This document shows, piece after piece, positions 1 through 7,750 of a DNA stretch of 18,486 nucleotides. The translations under genes and the position numbers were made by a program. The notes below the pieces were generated by a model. That model made no database searches and was not told the origin of the DNA. It saw only the letters and a list, made by a program, of their open reading frames with translations. Position 1 is the stretch's first letter. The number at the start of each line of letters is the position of its first letter. Source of the DNA: Cymbomonas tetramitiformis (lineage: Eukaryota > Chlorophyta > Pyramimonadophyceae > Pyramimonadales > Pyramimonadaceae); contig LGRX02012821.1 in the NCBI GenBank assembly GCA_001247695.2, positions 1 through 18,486 on the forward strand. The letters run 5' to 3'.

Positions 1-378
1 TTATTTCAGCCCCTAAACTGACCCCCTGGTCGTGTTCATGGTGGCAGGATGACTTTAGACACTCCCAAGAGGCATCCGCGAAGAATTATATCGGATGTAT
101 CCAGGTTTGTTAACCTGAAAACCCAAACCCAAACCGGCAAACCAATTATCGCATATAAATCGTGTCATATAGCGTAATAAACCGTCATACCACCCTCACT
201 TCGCGTGACATTTTGAGGGTCAAGATGACCTCGAATGAAAATTTTGACAAGACACTGCAGAAAGAGCAGCTCGAGAACTTGACAACATGGGTCTCCAAAT
301 TTCCAAAGGGCCATCGAGGAAGGCCAAATATCTACCAATATACAAAATTATGTGGTAACCCACCGTAAGCATATATGA
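1..378. other. Left flank of first transposase-like ORF; no firm gene
   Basis: I see no conserved gene here. An ATG at 225 opens a 47-codon + strand ORF ending at 368 that is rich in charged residues (it contains the motif RGRPNIYQYTKL). Its last codons overlap a GTAACC and a GTAAGC that could serve as splice donors. One donor (after 354, phase 1) would join in frame with an acceptor-like GCAG ending at 607 and so lead into the transposase-like ORF, but this is only an inference. A short inverted repeat (CAGGTT...AACCTG) lies near 110. A CCCAAA-type run near 118-135 has only about two units. Confidence 0.3.
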
Positions 379-550
379 TCGGAACCCGCTACACCCCCCC
401 ACTTCGCGAGCGTATTACACACATGGGTCACATCGCATCCATCCATAGTATGTTCCTCAGCTTCCATTCAACTCACGAACTGTCTGAAAATCGATAGGTT
501 TGACACAGTAGATCTCATAACGCCACCACTAGAGGCCGCCGAAAATTCCT

Positions 551-576
551 CTTACGGCGGGTTAACCCACCGTAAG
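551..576. repeat. 26-bp near-perfect palindrome centred on GTTAAC
   Basis: Twelve of thirteen base pairs match across the dyad; the single mismatch is C558 against A569. The outer ends read CTTACGG and CCGTAAG, and the centre is GTTAAC (561-566). The right half, TAACCCACCGTAAG, occurs again in the same orientation at 356-369. It could be a terminal or subterminal site of the neighbouring element, or a protein-binding dyad. The reading frame of the downstream ORF passes straight through it. Confidence 0.6.
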
Positions 577-636
577 ATTAGTAGAATAGGCAATAGCGCG
601 ACCGCAGGGCAACCGGAGGCATGGGCGTGGAAGAAG

Positions 637-2040
637 TTGGAAGGCTGCGGGGATTGCGCGTTTCTGCGGCCATATGCATATCACACTTTCATGGCATTAC
701 ACCAGCAGCGGCAGTTTCAGACGTGCGCCAGGGATTTGCCACTGGGACATGCGGTGTTCTTGTTTGACTTCTCGGAGAATCATTCATTGAACATTCCTCG
801 AGAAGTGCAAAGTCTGCATTGGGTGGTGAAGCAGGCGACCATATTAGTCTGCGTGGTGTGGAGACGTGCGTGTATGGCCGTGGATGGGGTGGAATCAACC
901 GCGGAGAACCCAGTGCTGGTGAAGGATTACGTGTACTTGTTGAGCGATGACCGGAAGCACGATCACCGCTTCATTCAGTACATGCGGGAGTTGATCATCA
1001 GAGACTACTTCATCGGGAGGGGGATCGCAAAGCCCTTGTTTATCCACGAGTGGGCAGATGGTTGTGCGGGACAAAATAAGTGCGCGGCAGGGTTTGCGGA
1101 TGTGGCGAATAGCAAATACGAGTGGTCATTAGGTGTACCTTGCCAACGGAACTTCTTTGAGACGGCGCATGCCATGGGGGAGCAGGATGGGGCGGGGGCG
1201 CATGTCAAGCACGCAGCGGCGGTGGCGGTCATATCGGAGGGTGACAAGTGGTATGCCCGCATCAATTGCGCTGCAGACCTGCATGCGTTCTGTTGCGAGA
1301 GATTGAGCCGACGTGCGGATAGCAGTTACGCCAAGGCAAGAGCGAGCTTCAATCAACGGTTTTTTTACTTGGTACCAGAGGACGCACTGCACGAGGAGGC
1401 GGGAGGATTGCATGCGGTGGATCACGATGCTGGTGCAGCATACCAGGCGGTGGATGGGACGCAGCGCTTGCATTCTGTAAGGGGGGGGGAGGGCGAGGGG
1501 AAGTTGATGGTACGTGAGCGTACATGCTATTGTGTGAATTGTTATGCGGAGTGTGTGCGCTCCATTCCGGACTCGGAGGGATGCTTGGAGACGTCCCACG
1601 TGGATGCGTGGAGAGATGTGGAGTTGCGGCCGGCTACGGGCGCGGCCGCCGTGAGGATTCGCGGCATGGTGGAGGAGTATGCGGCGGGTGTGAGTGTAGC
1701 CGTGCGGCGTGGTAGCATCATGGCGGTGAAGAAGGATCCTACGGACGCATCACATGCCTACTACTACTTGGTGAAGGCGCTGTCTGGTGTCACGGAGGTC
1801 GGCGGGAGGATCCGCCGTGATGACTATAGACAGACATTTGCTCCTGGAGACTCGGTGATTTCGGGGAGATTCTTTGAGTGGACGGATCCAAACGTGCGAG
1901 ATACATACACCTTAGATACTAGCAAGAAGTGCTTGATTCCGTGTGAAGCCGTACTAGCATGTGATGTTCGCCTAGTTAAGAGGGGGGATGTGCTCATGCT
2001 ACCCCTGAGGGAGCATCAGCGGTTGTTGGCACTTCTGTGA
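637..2040 (+). CDS. Transposase-like protein with DFSEN / DGCAGQ / GEQDGAG motifs, N-terminus uncertain
   Basis: The 467-codon stretch counted here begins at a TTG (637). The first in-frame ATG is at 691, and the frame has no stop back to 379, so the true start is unresolved and an upstream exon or N-terminal truncation is likely. With residue 1 at 637, I see an acidic motif FDFSEN (D44) followed by EVQSLHW (56-62), a second acidic motif EWADGCAGQNK (D141), and FFETAHAMGEQDGAGAHVK (D184). From memory, this order resembles RNase H-fold transposase-like proteins scattered through algal and invertebrate genomes; I cannot name the superfamily. A Cys cluster (C297, C299, C302, C306, C316) follows and may bind zinc. 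The C-terminal part has a conserved-looking GRFFEWTD...KKCLIPCEAVLACDV stretch. It probably acts on DNA in the nucleus. A 174-bp tandem array starts about 100 bp after its stop. Confidence 0.55.
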   Translation: MEGCGDCAFLRPYAYHTFMALHQQRQFQTCARDLPLGHAVFLFDFSENHSLNIPREVQSLHWVVKQATILVCVVWRRACMAVDGVESTAENPVLVKDYVYLLSDDRKHDHRFIQYMRELIIRDYFIGRGIAKPLFIHEWADGCAGQNKCAAGFADVANSKYEWSLGVPCQRNFFETAHAMGEQDGAGAHVKHAAAVAVISEGDKWYARINCAADLHAFCCERLSRRADSSYAKARASFNQRFFYLVPEDALHEEAGGLHAVDHDAGAAYQAVDGTQRLHSVRGGEGEGKLMVRERTCYCVNCYAECVRSIPDSEGCLETSHVDAWRDVELRPATGAAAVRIRGMVEEYAAGVSVAVRRGSIMAVKKDPTDASHAYYYLVKALSGVTEVGGRIRRDDYRQTFAPGDSVISGRFFEWTDPNVRDTYTLDTSKKCLIPCEAVLACDVRLVKRGDVLMLPLREHQRLLALL

Positions 2041-2060
2041 GATTCTAGTGTTATGTAGAT

Positions 2061-2108
2061 GTATATATTGTATATATTGTATATATTGTATATATTGTAT
2101 ATATTGTA
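2061..2108. repeat. 9-bp minisatellite (GTATATATT) x5
   Basis: Five perfect head-to-tail copies of GTATATATT run from 2061 to 2105, with a partial sixth. They lie 21 bp after the stop of the transposase-like ORF, so in its 3' region. Confidence 0.95.
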
Positions 2109-2140
2109 GATACGGCCATGTTGCGGTGTATATTGTTATG

Positions 2141-2905
2141 ACTTGTACATACTTCGAATAACTTCTCCGTATCACGTGCTACATCTCACGCTCCCGCAAT
2201 ATATGCAATTTCTGCTTTGCAGCCCTTTTTACAGACGAAATTAGCTCCCCAGCACCCCGTGAATATGACCCGATGTGAAATTTCGCTTCTCCTTGCCTAG
2301 GTATGACCTCTAAATACTTCTCACAACTTCTAATAACTTCACCGTATCACGTGCAACATCTCACGCGCCCACGAGACATGCATTTTCTGTTTTGCAGTCA
2401 GTTTACAGACGAAATTAGCCCCCCAACGCCCCGTGAATGTGACCCGATGTGAAATATCACTTGTCGATGCCTAGTAATAACTTCTAGATACTTCTCACAA
2501 CTTCTAATAACTTCACCGTATCATTTGCATATCTCACGCGCCCACGAGACATGCATTTTCTGTTTCGCAGTCAGTTTACAGACGAAATTAGCTCCCCAAC
2601 GCCCCGCGAATGTGACCCGATGTGAAATATCACTTCTCGATGCCTAGTAATAACTTGTAGATACTTCTCATAAATTCTAATAACTTCACCGTATCATTTG
2701 CATATCTCACGCGCCCACGAGACATGCATTTTCTGTTGTTGCAGTCAGTTTACAGACGAAATTAGCTCCCCAACGCCCCGCGAATGTGACCCGATGTGAA
2801 ATATCACTGCTCGATGCCTAGTAATAACTTCTAGATACTTCTCACAACTTCTAATAACTTCACCGTATCATTTGCATATCGCACGCGCCCACGAGACATG
2901 CATAT
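2141..2905. repeat. ~174-bp tandem repeat array, about 4.4 copies
   Basis: The anchor ACTTCACCGTATCA (ACTTCTCCGTATCA in copy 1) begins at 2161, 2336, 2510, 2683 and 2857, giving periods of 175, 174, 173 and 174 bp. Each unit also carries CACGAGACATGCAT (diverged in copy 1), TTTACAGACGAAATTAGC and TGACCCGATGTGAAAT in the same order. The first copy is the most diverged and the last breaks off after the CATGCAT block near 2905. Short ACTTCT-type motifs recur within units and continue in degenerate form to about 3035. No ORF is evident. Confidence 0.95.
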
Positions 2906-3046
2906 CCTGCTCCGCGGCCCATCTGCGACTTGTATAGCAGCCCTGTGGCCACAATAATTATCGAAAATGCAAAATATTGCATTCGGGTGATTTCTTATAA
3001 CTTCTAACATGTTCTTGAAACTTCTTGCGACTTCTTAATGCCATTT
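2906..3046. other. Junction between tandem array and truncated copia-like element
   Basis: This is non-coding, AT-rich sequence with degenerate ACTTCT motifs and a short hairpin (ATGCAA at 2967-2972, TTGCAT at 2977-2982). It lies where the copia-like element should continue into reverse transcriptase. I see neither RT motifs nor an LTR here. Confidence 0.5.
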
Positions 3047-3406
3047 TCACTGATTATGCAACTTATAGTGCAAGCCCGTCCACCTAGCCGTGCTACATGC
3101 CTGATGTGGGTCTGGAAAGGATCCCAATATCTCTCCCATGTCCTGATGATTATGAATCCAGTGAGGCTTGCCAACATAGTGTATCATATTAGTCTCAGTA
3201 TCCAAGATCTTATATGCCAGAGAGCCTAGTAACTCTCCAAACATCATAAAACCTCCATTTAGATCGATTATGCATTTTCTTGCCGAACTTTTTGCGACGG
3301 CTCCTGACTGATACACCGACAAGACGGCCTGACCAGGCCGCCCGCTGGGACTTCCTAGACATGCCAGGCTGTCTGGAGTTCCTCTGCTGCTGAGACATAA
3401 TGACAT
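3047..3406 (-). CDS. Copia-like integrase C-terminal tail in a shifted frame
   Basis: Around residues 55-85 this frame reads GELLGSLAYKILDTETNMI, resembling the 'GY...YRV.D.ET' region that follows the FG..CYV motif in copia polyproteins. This suggests a further frameshift near 3300. The ORF stops at 3047, before any RT motif. The alternative, that the integrase frame itself is right to 3210 and this is noise, is possible. Confidence 0.4.
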   Translation of the reverse strand: MSLCLSSRGTPDSLACLGSPSGRPGQAVLSVYQSGAVAKSSARKCIIDLNGGFMMFGELLGSLAYKILDTETNMIHYVGKPHWIHNHQDMGEILGSFPDPHQACSTARWTGLHYKLHNQ

Positions 3407-4364
3407 AGCAGTTCTGGCCGAAGGCCTTCAGTTTTGCATAGCCATAGTGATAGCCTCTGATTTGATGAAATGGTGTTGTAGAGATGTTCTTGTGAGTAGA
3501 GAGATTCCATATGAAGCCAGCATGGGTGGCAGCCAGAGGCCAGTAGTCCTCGGGCATGCCAGCCGCCAGAAGTAATGCCTTAGCCATGTCGGATATCTTG
3601 CCAATGGCATTCTCTGCATGAGGATTGTCTGTATGTACTGTAGGTGATGACTTCTGATGTAATATATGATGCTTCTGATAGAAAGCCACACACTGGGGGT
3701 CACCCATCTCTGGAGCACAGTCTGTACGGAGTGTAATGGATTGTGGTGCATACCCCATTGCATGTAAGCTGCCGTAGAAATGAACCAGGCATGTGTAGTA
3801 TTCTGATTTCTGAACGAAGTTGTACACAAATATGAACCTGCTGACATAGTCAATGAACTGACATCGGTACAGGTGGCCGTTGAAGCCAGCTGGGGTAATA
3901 GGTCCTGTCATGTCAGCAGCCCACTTCTGGCCGGGCTGTATGGCCACTGATCTCAGCTGGTCATGGTGTCCACAGGGCTTCTGCTTCAGCTTACTTGTAC
4001 AGCATACTGCACAGAACTGAGAGCAGGTCGGCATAGCTGCTATAGCTCGCCTAGACAGCAGAGGCCGACCGAGCTGGATGCCAGGCAGGTCGTAGAGCTT
4101 AAGCAGACTGGCCGTAGAGCCGTGACCCATGACTGCATGGAACTCCACAAAGGGACTGACCCGAACAGGTGTGTTTCTGTTCCTGAACAGGATACAGATC
4201 TCAAAGGGAGTGCCGTCAATGAATACTCTGTCAGGTCCGCCATCTGAGCCAGCCGGTGTCAGTGGGTGACTGGAAGCATATGTGTGCTTCCGAGAGAAAC
4301 TGAATATCCTCTTACTGCCTTTAGGATAGATGTGTAGACCTCCATAGTACACGTCTTGTGCCAT
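3210..4364 (-). CDS. Copia-like integrase (HHCC zinc domain plus D,D35E core)
   Basis: It catalyses strand transfer of element cDNA into host DNA. The N-terminal zinc-binding pattern is FHAVMGH (H76-X4-H81) with CAVC (C118, C121). The RNase H-fold core has D151 (KWAADMTGP), D215 (LRTDCAPEM) and E251 (NPHAENAIG), with exactly 35 residues between D215 and E251. The motif LKAFGQNCYV (312-321) is the usual copia landmark after the core. The catalytic triad is intact, so the core itself is not visibly broken. After residue ~340 the frame becomes doubtful; an overlapping frame at lower coordinates carries a better match to the copia integrase C-terminal region. The listed ATG is internal to the polyprotein, not a true start. 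Confidence 0.88.
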   Translation of the reverse strand: MAQDVYYGGLHIYPKGSKRIFSFSRKHTYASSHPLTPAGSDGGPDRVFIDGTPFEICILFRNRNTPVRVSPFVEFHAVMGHGSTASLLKLYDLPGIQLGRPLLSRRAIAAMPTCSQFCAVCCTSKLKQKPCGHHDQLRSVAIQPGQKWAADMTGPITPAGFNGHLYRCQFIDYVSRFIFVYNFVQKSEYYTCLVHFYGSLHAMGYAPQSITLRTDCAPEMGDPQCVAFYQKHHILHQKSSPTVHTDNPHAENAIGKISDMAKALLLAAGMPEDYWPLAATHAGFIWNLSTHKNISTTPFHQIRGYHYGYAKLKAFGQNCYVIMSQQQRNSRQPGMSRKSQRAAWSGRLVGVSVRSRRKKFGKKMHNRSKWRFYDVWRVTRLSGI

Positions 4365-5026
4365 ATTTGGTGTTGTGGCATATACGGGACAATCCAGAAG
4401 TAGGTGGTATTATGCGGGTCAAGGAGAAAGTCATGGTTACCCTTAGTCAGCATTCTGTCAATCATACTGATACTGAAGGGAATGTTACCATAGAAGAACT
4501 GACCCGTCCACTGCTTGGTGTGACAATCATCTGATATGGACCAGTGCTCAAGAGCCGGATGATTGTTACCCTCGCCAACAGGCAGGGAGTCCCCATACAT
4601 AGATACATCAAAAGCCGGAGTACCAAGTTTAGCTGTAGCTGTAGGAGAGCCGTGAGTAGTAGCCCATTTAGTATACTCGCTATTACTCCACTGCCAGTCC
4701 GATGAGTCTCCTGTGCGGGTCCTGACAGCTGCTGAGCCGAAGTGGTGAGTATGCGGGTGCTGTGGCTCATCCCAGAGGTAATCCACCTGATTGTCTGTGA
4801 TACGGTATGTCCTGCCTGAGTCCAAGTGAGTATAAGTCATGCTGATGAAGTCTGGAGAACTGAAGCCGTGTCTGAGCATAACCCGGGTAGATAGAAGGGT
4901 CCTGGCGCCCTCTTTGAAGTGGCAGCCAGGGATAGAGTACTCGTCTATCTCCCCTGATAGTATCTCACGACCGTATAGGTGTAGTGTGCAGGTCCCGTCA
5001 GTTCGGGATACAGGACCTGTCATCAC
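4259..5026 (-). CDS. Copia-like protease remainder and linker to integrase
   Basis: This frame overlaps the protease-start frame by a few bases (the stop TGA of one overlaps a GTG/ATG of the other) and is open upstream into the protease. It probably holds the rest of the protease plus a linker: STVMTGPVSRTDGTCTLHLYG near the start and a Trp/His-rich stretch in the middle. No catalytic motif of its own is evident. Coding character passes to the integrase frame around 4340-4410, where a stop in the latter frame sits just upstream, so an indel in this interval is inferred. Confidence 0.5.
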   Translation of the reverse strand: MMTGPVSRTDGTCTLHLYGREILSGEIDEYSIPGCHFKEGARTLLSTRVMLRHGFSSPDFISMTYTHLDSGRTYRITDNQVDYLWDEPQHPHTHHFGSAAVRTRTGDSSDWQWSNSEYTKWATTHGSPTATAKLGTPAFDVSMYGDSLPVGEGNNHPALEHWSISDDCHTKQWTGQFFYGNIPFSISMIDRMLTKGNHDFLLDPHNTTYFWIVPYMPQHQIWHKTCTMEVYTSILKAVRGYSVSLGSTHMLPVTH

Positions 5027-6375
5027 CGTGGAGAAACCATAGTGGAGGAGGTGTCCAAGGCCGAGATCCTGGACCTGGTGCCTGTGATATTTCCAGTGGC
5101 ACCAGAGTCCACTACAATGCCATCGCCGTCCCGTGATAGTGCATAGGCCGAGACAACCGGGCTACAGGTAAACACTAGCCCGGGTGGTGGTGTGCCGTGT
5201 GCTGTCCAAGTGAAGCCGAGCCACCATGACATGTGCACCACGGCACCACCGACGGTGATCATGAGATCTGCCAGGTGTGAGGTGGTCTCGAGGACACTGC
5301 CTGTCTGATGCCAAGCCACTGAGCCAACACCACCGACACCTCTGTCCACTGTACTGTCGCCTGATATTGACTGGAAGTCCATGAAGAATAGAAACAGACA
5401 CTGAATGATAACTGCCAGAATGGTTGCCAGGGTTAGAGCCGTGAGGTGTCGGGACCGCCTGCGGCGGCCCTCACTGTCTGCTGTTATAGTTGACCGGAAT
5501 AGCTGTATTTGTGAAGCGGCATCGGGCGGCATACCCGAGCTGGTGAACTGGCCGTGGTCACTGTGAGGGTCTCCCGGGCCAGGTCCAGAGGAAGAGTGTC
5601 CAGCCCCAGAATCTGACCATTCCCAATCACAAGAACCACTGTTCCCATTGTCACCAGCCCAAGTGCCACCATCAGAGCCCCAATCATACAGTATCCCCGT
5701 CCCCGTCCCCTGGGCCCCTCCCCGTGGGCCCCCAGGTGACAGCAGTCTCAGTCCGTCCGAGGCATCCTCCCGTCCCTCAAGCATGCTCACATCTGCCATG
5801 GCACAGCCTAGGAAGCCGAGGACAACAAGTGTGGAGATGAGGGCATGTCTGTAGAAGGGTACACCACCCCTACCTACACCCCTACGCAGGGCAGGTCCAG
5901 TGACGGGTGGTGGAGGGTCATAGTACTGCCCTCCCCCTGAGCCACGGGGCTCAGGGCTGTCGTGCTCGTCCGAGGCCCCGACTACGGACCCCGCAGACAC
6001 CCCGTGTCCGCTGGCAGGGAGGTCCATAGCCGTGGCATATACTCCAGCTCCTGCGGTGACAGGACACGGGCCAGAGCTGGGGGGGAAGGGCACTACCGGA
6101 GGCGGTGCTCGTGGTACCCTCGAAGTCGTTGCGGCCGAAGCCGGCAGGGTGTCGTACCACTGGCTGGGTGGGCTGAGTGTGATCCTCACACCACAGCCTG
6201 TCCCAGTGGTCCTGCTCCCTGTCGGTGAGGCCGGGAGGAGTAACAACCTTTGAAACCCGTGAGGGAAGGGACCGCCGAAGCTCCACGGAAGGGCCGGGCT
6301 CCGGTCCAGCCACAGACTCCAGCTGTGAGCTCCAAGACCTCGGCCCCCAAGCCCTTCCTTCCTCCCGGGTCTCAC
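5023..6375 (-). CDS. Copia-like spacer with two hydrophobic segments, then aspartic protease start
   Basis: The frame looks genuine from about 6090 down to about 5085. Residues 176-195 (LISTLVVLGFLG core, nt ~5850-5790) and 311-333 (LTLATILAVIIQCLFLFF core, nt ~5445-5377) are hydrophobic enough to span a membrane; between them lies a Gly/Ser/Asp/Trp-rich stretch, and RRRRSR precedes the second. The protease active-site motif IVVDSGATGNITG follows, with the catalytic Asp at residue 423 (nt 5107-5109). The protease continues in another frame (from about 5080, DLGLGHLLHYGF), so the last ~12 codons here are likely out of frame. A membrane segment between gag and protease is not a usual copia feature. 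Confidence 0.65.
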   Translation of the reverse strand: MRPGRKEGLGGRGLGAHSWSLWLDRSPALPWSFGGPFPHGFQRLLLLPASPTGSRTTGTGCGVRITLSPPSQWYDTLPASAATTSRVPRAPPPVVPFPPSSGPCPVTAGAGVYATAMDLPASGHGVSAGSVVGASDEHDSPEPRGSGGGQYYDPPPPVTGPALRRGVGRGGVPFYRHALISTLVVLGFLGCAMADVSMLEGREDASDGLRLLSPGGPRGGAQGTGTGILYDWGSDGGTWAGDNGNSGSCDWEWSDSGAGHSSSGPGPGDPHSDHGQFTSSGMPPDAASQIQLFRSTITADSEGRRRRSRHLTALTLATILAVIIQCLFLFFMDFQSISGDSTVDRGVGGVGSVAWHQTGSVLETTSHLADLMITVGGAVVHMSWWLGFTWTAHGTPPPGLVFTCSPVVSAYALSRDGDGIVVDSGATGNITGTRSRISALDTSSTMVSPR

Positions 6376-7750
6376 TGAGATGTTGTTCGGTCATTGACTG
6401 AAACCGAAGGTCACCTGCCAACACCATGTCAGCGAACAACCCGGAGCCAGGCTCCAGGGGTGTCTCGTGTGCGAAGAGCGCTGACACGGGGTGCATACAG
6501 GTGTCCCCATGCTCGGCATCGCCCGGAGTGTCACCCGATAACGGTGCGGCAGGATCCAACGTCTGTGCGGTCCCGTCTAACACCACACCTGCGTCGAGAT
6601 GCGATTGAGTAGACGCAGGCTGTGGGTCACACGGTGAGCATGTGATGCTCGGGTCCGCACGGTAGAACGGTGAAAGATCAAGCGGTGTCACGGCAACGGC
6701 AGAGTCCATGCGGGCATCGACCGGTGGGGTTGGCGTGGTGTCACGATCGACACCACCCACCCCGAAGCTGCCAAAATGAACTCTCCCTAGAGAAAGGGAA
6801 GAGTACGGCTCCTGAAGATCTTGCTCATCGTAGCCAGCCTCTTCCCCTGCATAGCAAAAGGCTTGAAACTTTGCGGCAGCCTTTCTCTGGAGTCGATCCC
6901 ATTCCTCATGTTGCTCCTGAGTGTAGGATTCAAGCTCCCAAGCATCCCACTCAGAGTCAGTCCACTCCTGTGGTGCCCAAGCGGGTGCATGAGAGGCCTC
7001 ATCCCCCTGGGTGAGGTAGGCGGCAAAGGATAGGGAGCCGTCGTCAGGGTACGTGCACACCGACTCCGATGAGTCACAAATGTCTGGTGTGCTGTGCTCC
7101 CAACAGACTGCCTGAAAGGCCTCCTCCGAATGCTCGTAAGCTGCCTGGTAGCGAGTTGCCAGAACATCGGTGAAGGCCCCTTCGGCCAGAGCCTCGGGGT
7201 CAAGCCGCATGGAGTGTGCCGCCAGGTGCTGCATGTGTGTACAATCTGCCTGGCGGTGCCTTCCGCCGCAGGACCAACAGTTGCCGTAGAACTGTTTGGA
7301 ACCCGGGTGGAAGGTGACTCGGGACTTCTGCTTCTGCCCCTTGCCCTTCTTGCCCTTGCCTTTGCCTTTCCCCTTCCTGCGGATTCCCTGCGGCCAATCC
7401 CCCCCCTTCGGCAAGGGGGAGGCAGCAAAACGGAAATTCTTCCCCTTCCCCTTAAAGGGGTGAGAAGACCGTCCAGGATAGTAAACATCACGCGGGCGGG
7501 TAGGGCGTAGGTCAGGGGCTCCCCTGGGGTCCAGACCGCCACGTTCACCGTGGCGGTGCCCTGCATCATTGTAAAATGCGCTTGTCAGTTGCTTCGCTTT
7601 CCCTAGTGTGTTGTAGACCCGCTGAATCGCGAGTCCACAGCTCACCAGGGTCAGCTCTGCCTGTGTGTTTGACCTTTTCAATCGCGTAGTCCTCGTGCAC
7701 CTGTTTGTAGGTGACGGGACATGTACGACGGAGGAACAAACGTACAGCAT
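5951..7750 (-). CDS. gag: Copia-like gag C-terminal part with CCHC zinc knuckle
   Basis: The useful frame starts near 7665 and continues to about 6090. It has a basic K/G-rich tract (KGKGKGKGKKGKG, residues 127-139 of the listed frame) and, directly after, a zinc knuckle CWSCGGRHRQADC (residues 158-170, nt 7241-7279) of spacing C-X2-C-X3-H-X4-C. Both are expected of a nucleocapsid that binds RNA. After the knuckle comes a ~350-residue acidic, Ser/Pro/Asp-rich linker with no recognised domain. A run of seven G (6079-6085) lies where coding character moves to another frame, so the tail down to the stop at 5951 is probably read-through. Confidence 0.65.
   Translation of the reverse strand: MLYVCSSVVHVPSPTNRCTRTTRLKRSNTQAELTLVSCGLAIQRVYNTLGKAKQLTSAFYNDAGHRHGERGGLDPRGAPDLRPTRPRDVYYPGRSSHPFKGKGKNFRFAASPLPKGGDWPQGIRRKGKGKGKGKKGKGQKQKSRVTFHPGSKQFYGNCWSCGGRHRQADCTHMQHLAAHSMRLDPEALAEGAFTDVLATRYQAAYEHSEEAFQAVCWEHSTPDICDSSESVCTYPDDGSLSFAAYLTQGDEASHAPAWAPQEWTDSEWDAWELESYTQEQHEEWDRLQRKAAAKFQAFCYAGEEAGYDEQDLQEPYSSLSLGRVHFGSFGVGGVDRDTTPTPPVDARMDSAVAVTPLDLSPFYRADPSITCSPCDPQPASTQSHLDAGVVLDGTAQTLDPAAPLSGDTPGDAEHGDTCMHPVSALFAHETPLEPGSGLFADMVLAGDLRFQSMTEQHLSETREEGRAWGPRSWSSQLESVAGPEPGPSVELRRSLPSRVSKVVTPPGLTDREQDHWDRLWCEDHTQPTQPVVRHPAGFGRNDFEGTTSTASGSALPPQLWPVSCHRRSWSICHGYGPPCQRTRGVCGVRSRGLGRARQP

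Noticed and set aside
117..142. CCCAAA-type run resembling telomere repeats
   Set aside because: Only about two imperfect units and not a canonical algal or plant telomere repeat; too short to support.
2141..2905. CRISPR-like interpretation of the regular array
   Set aside because: The whole ~174-bp unit repeats, with no short repeats and unique spacers, and the context is eukaryotic.
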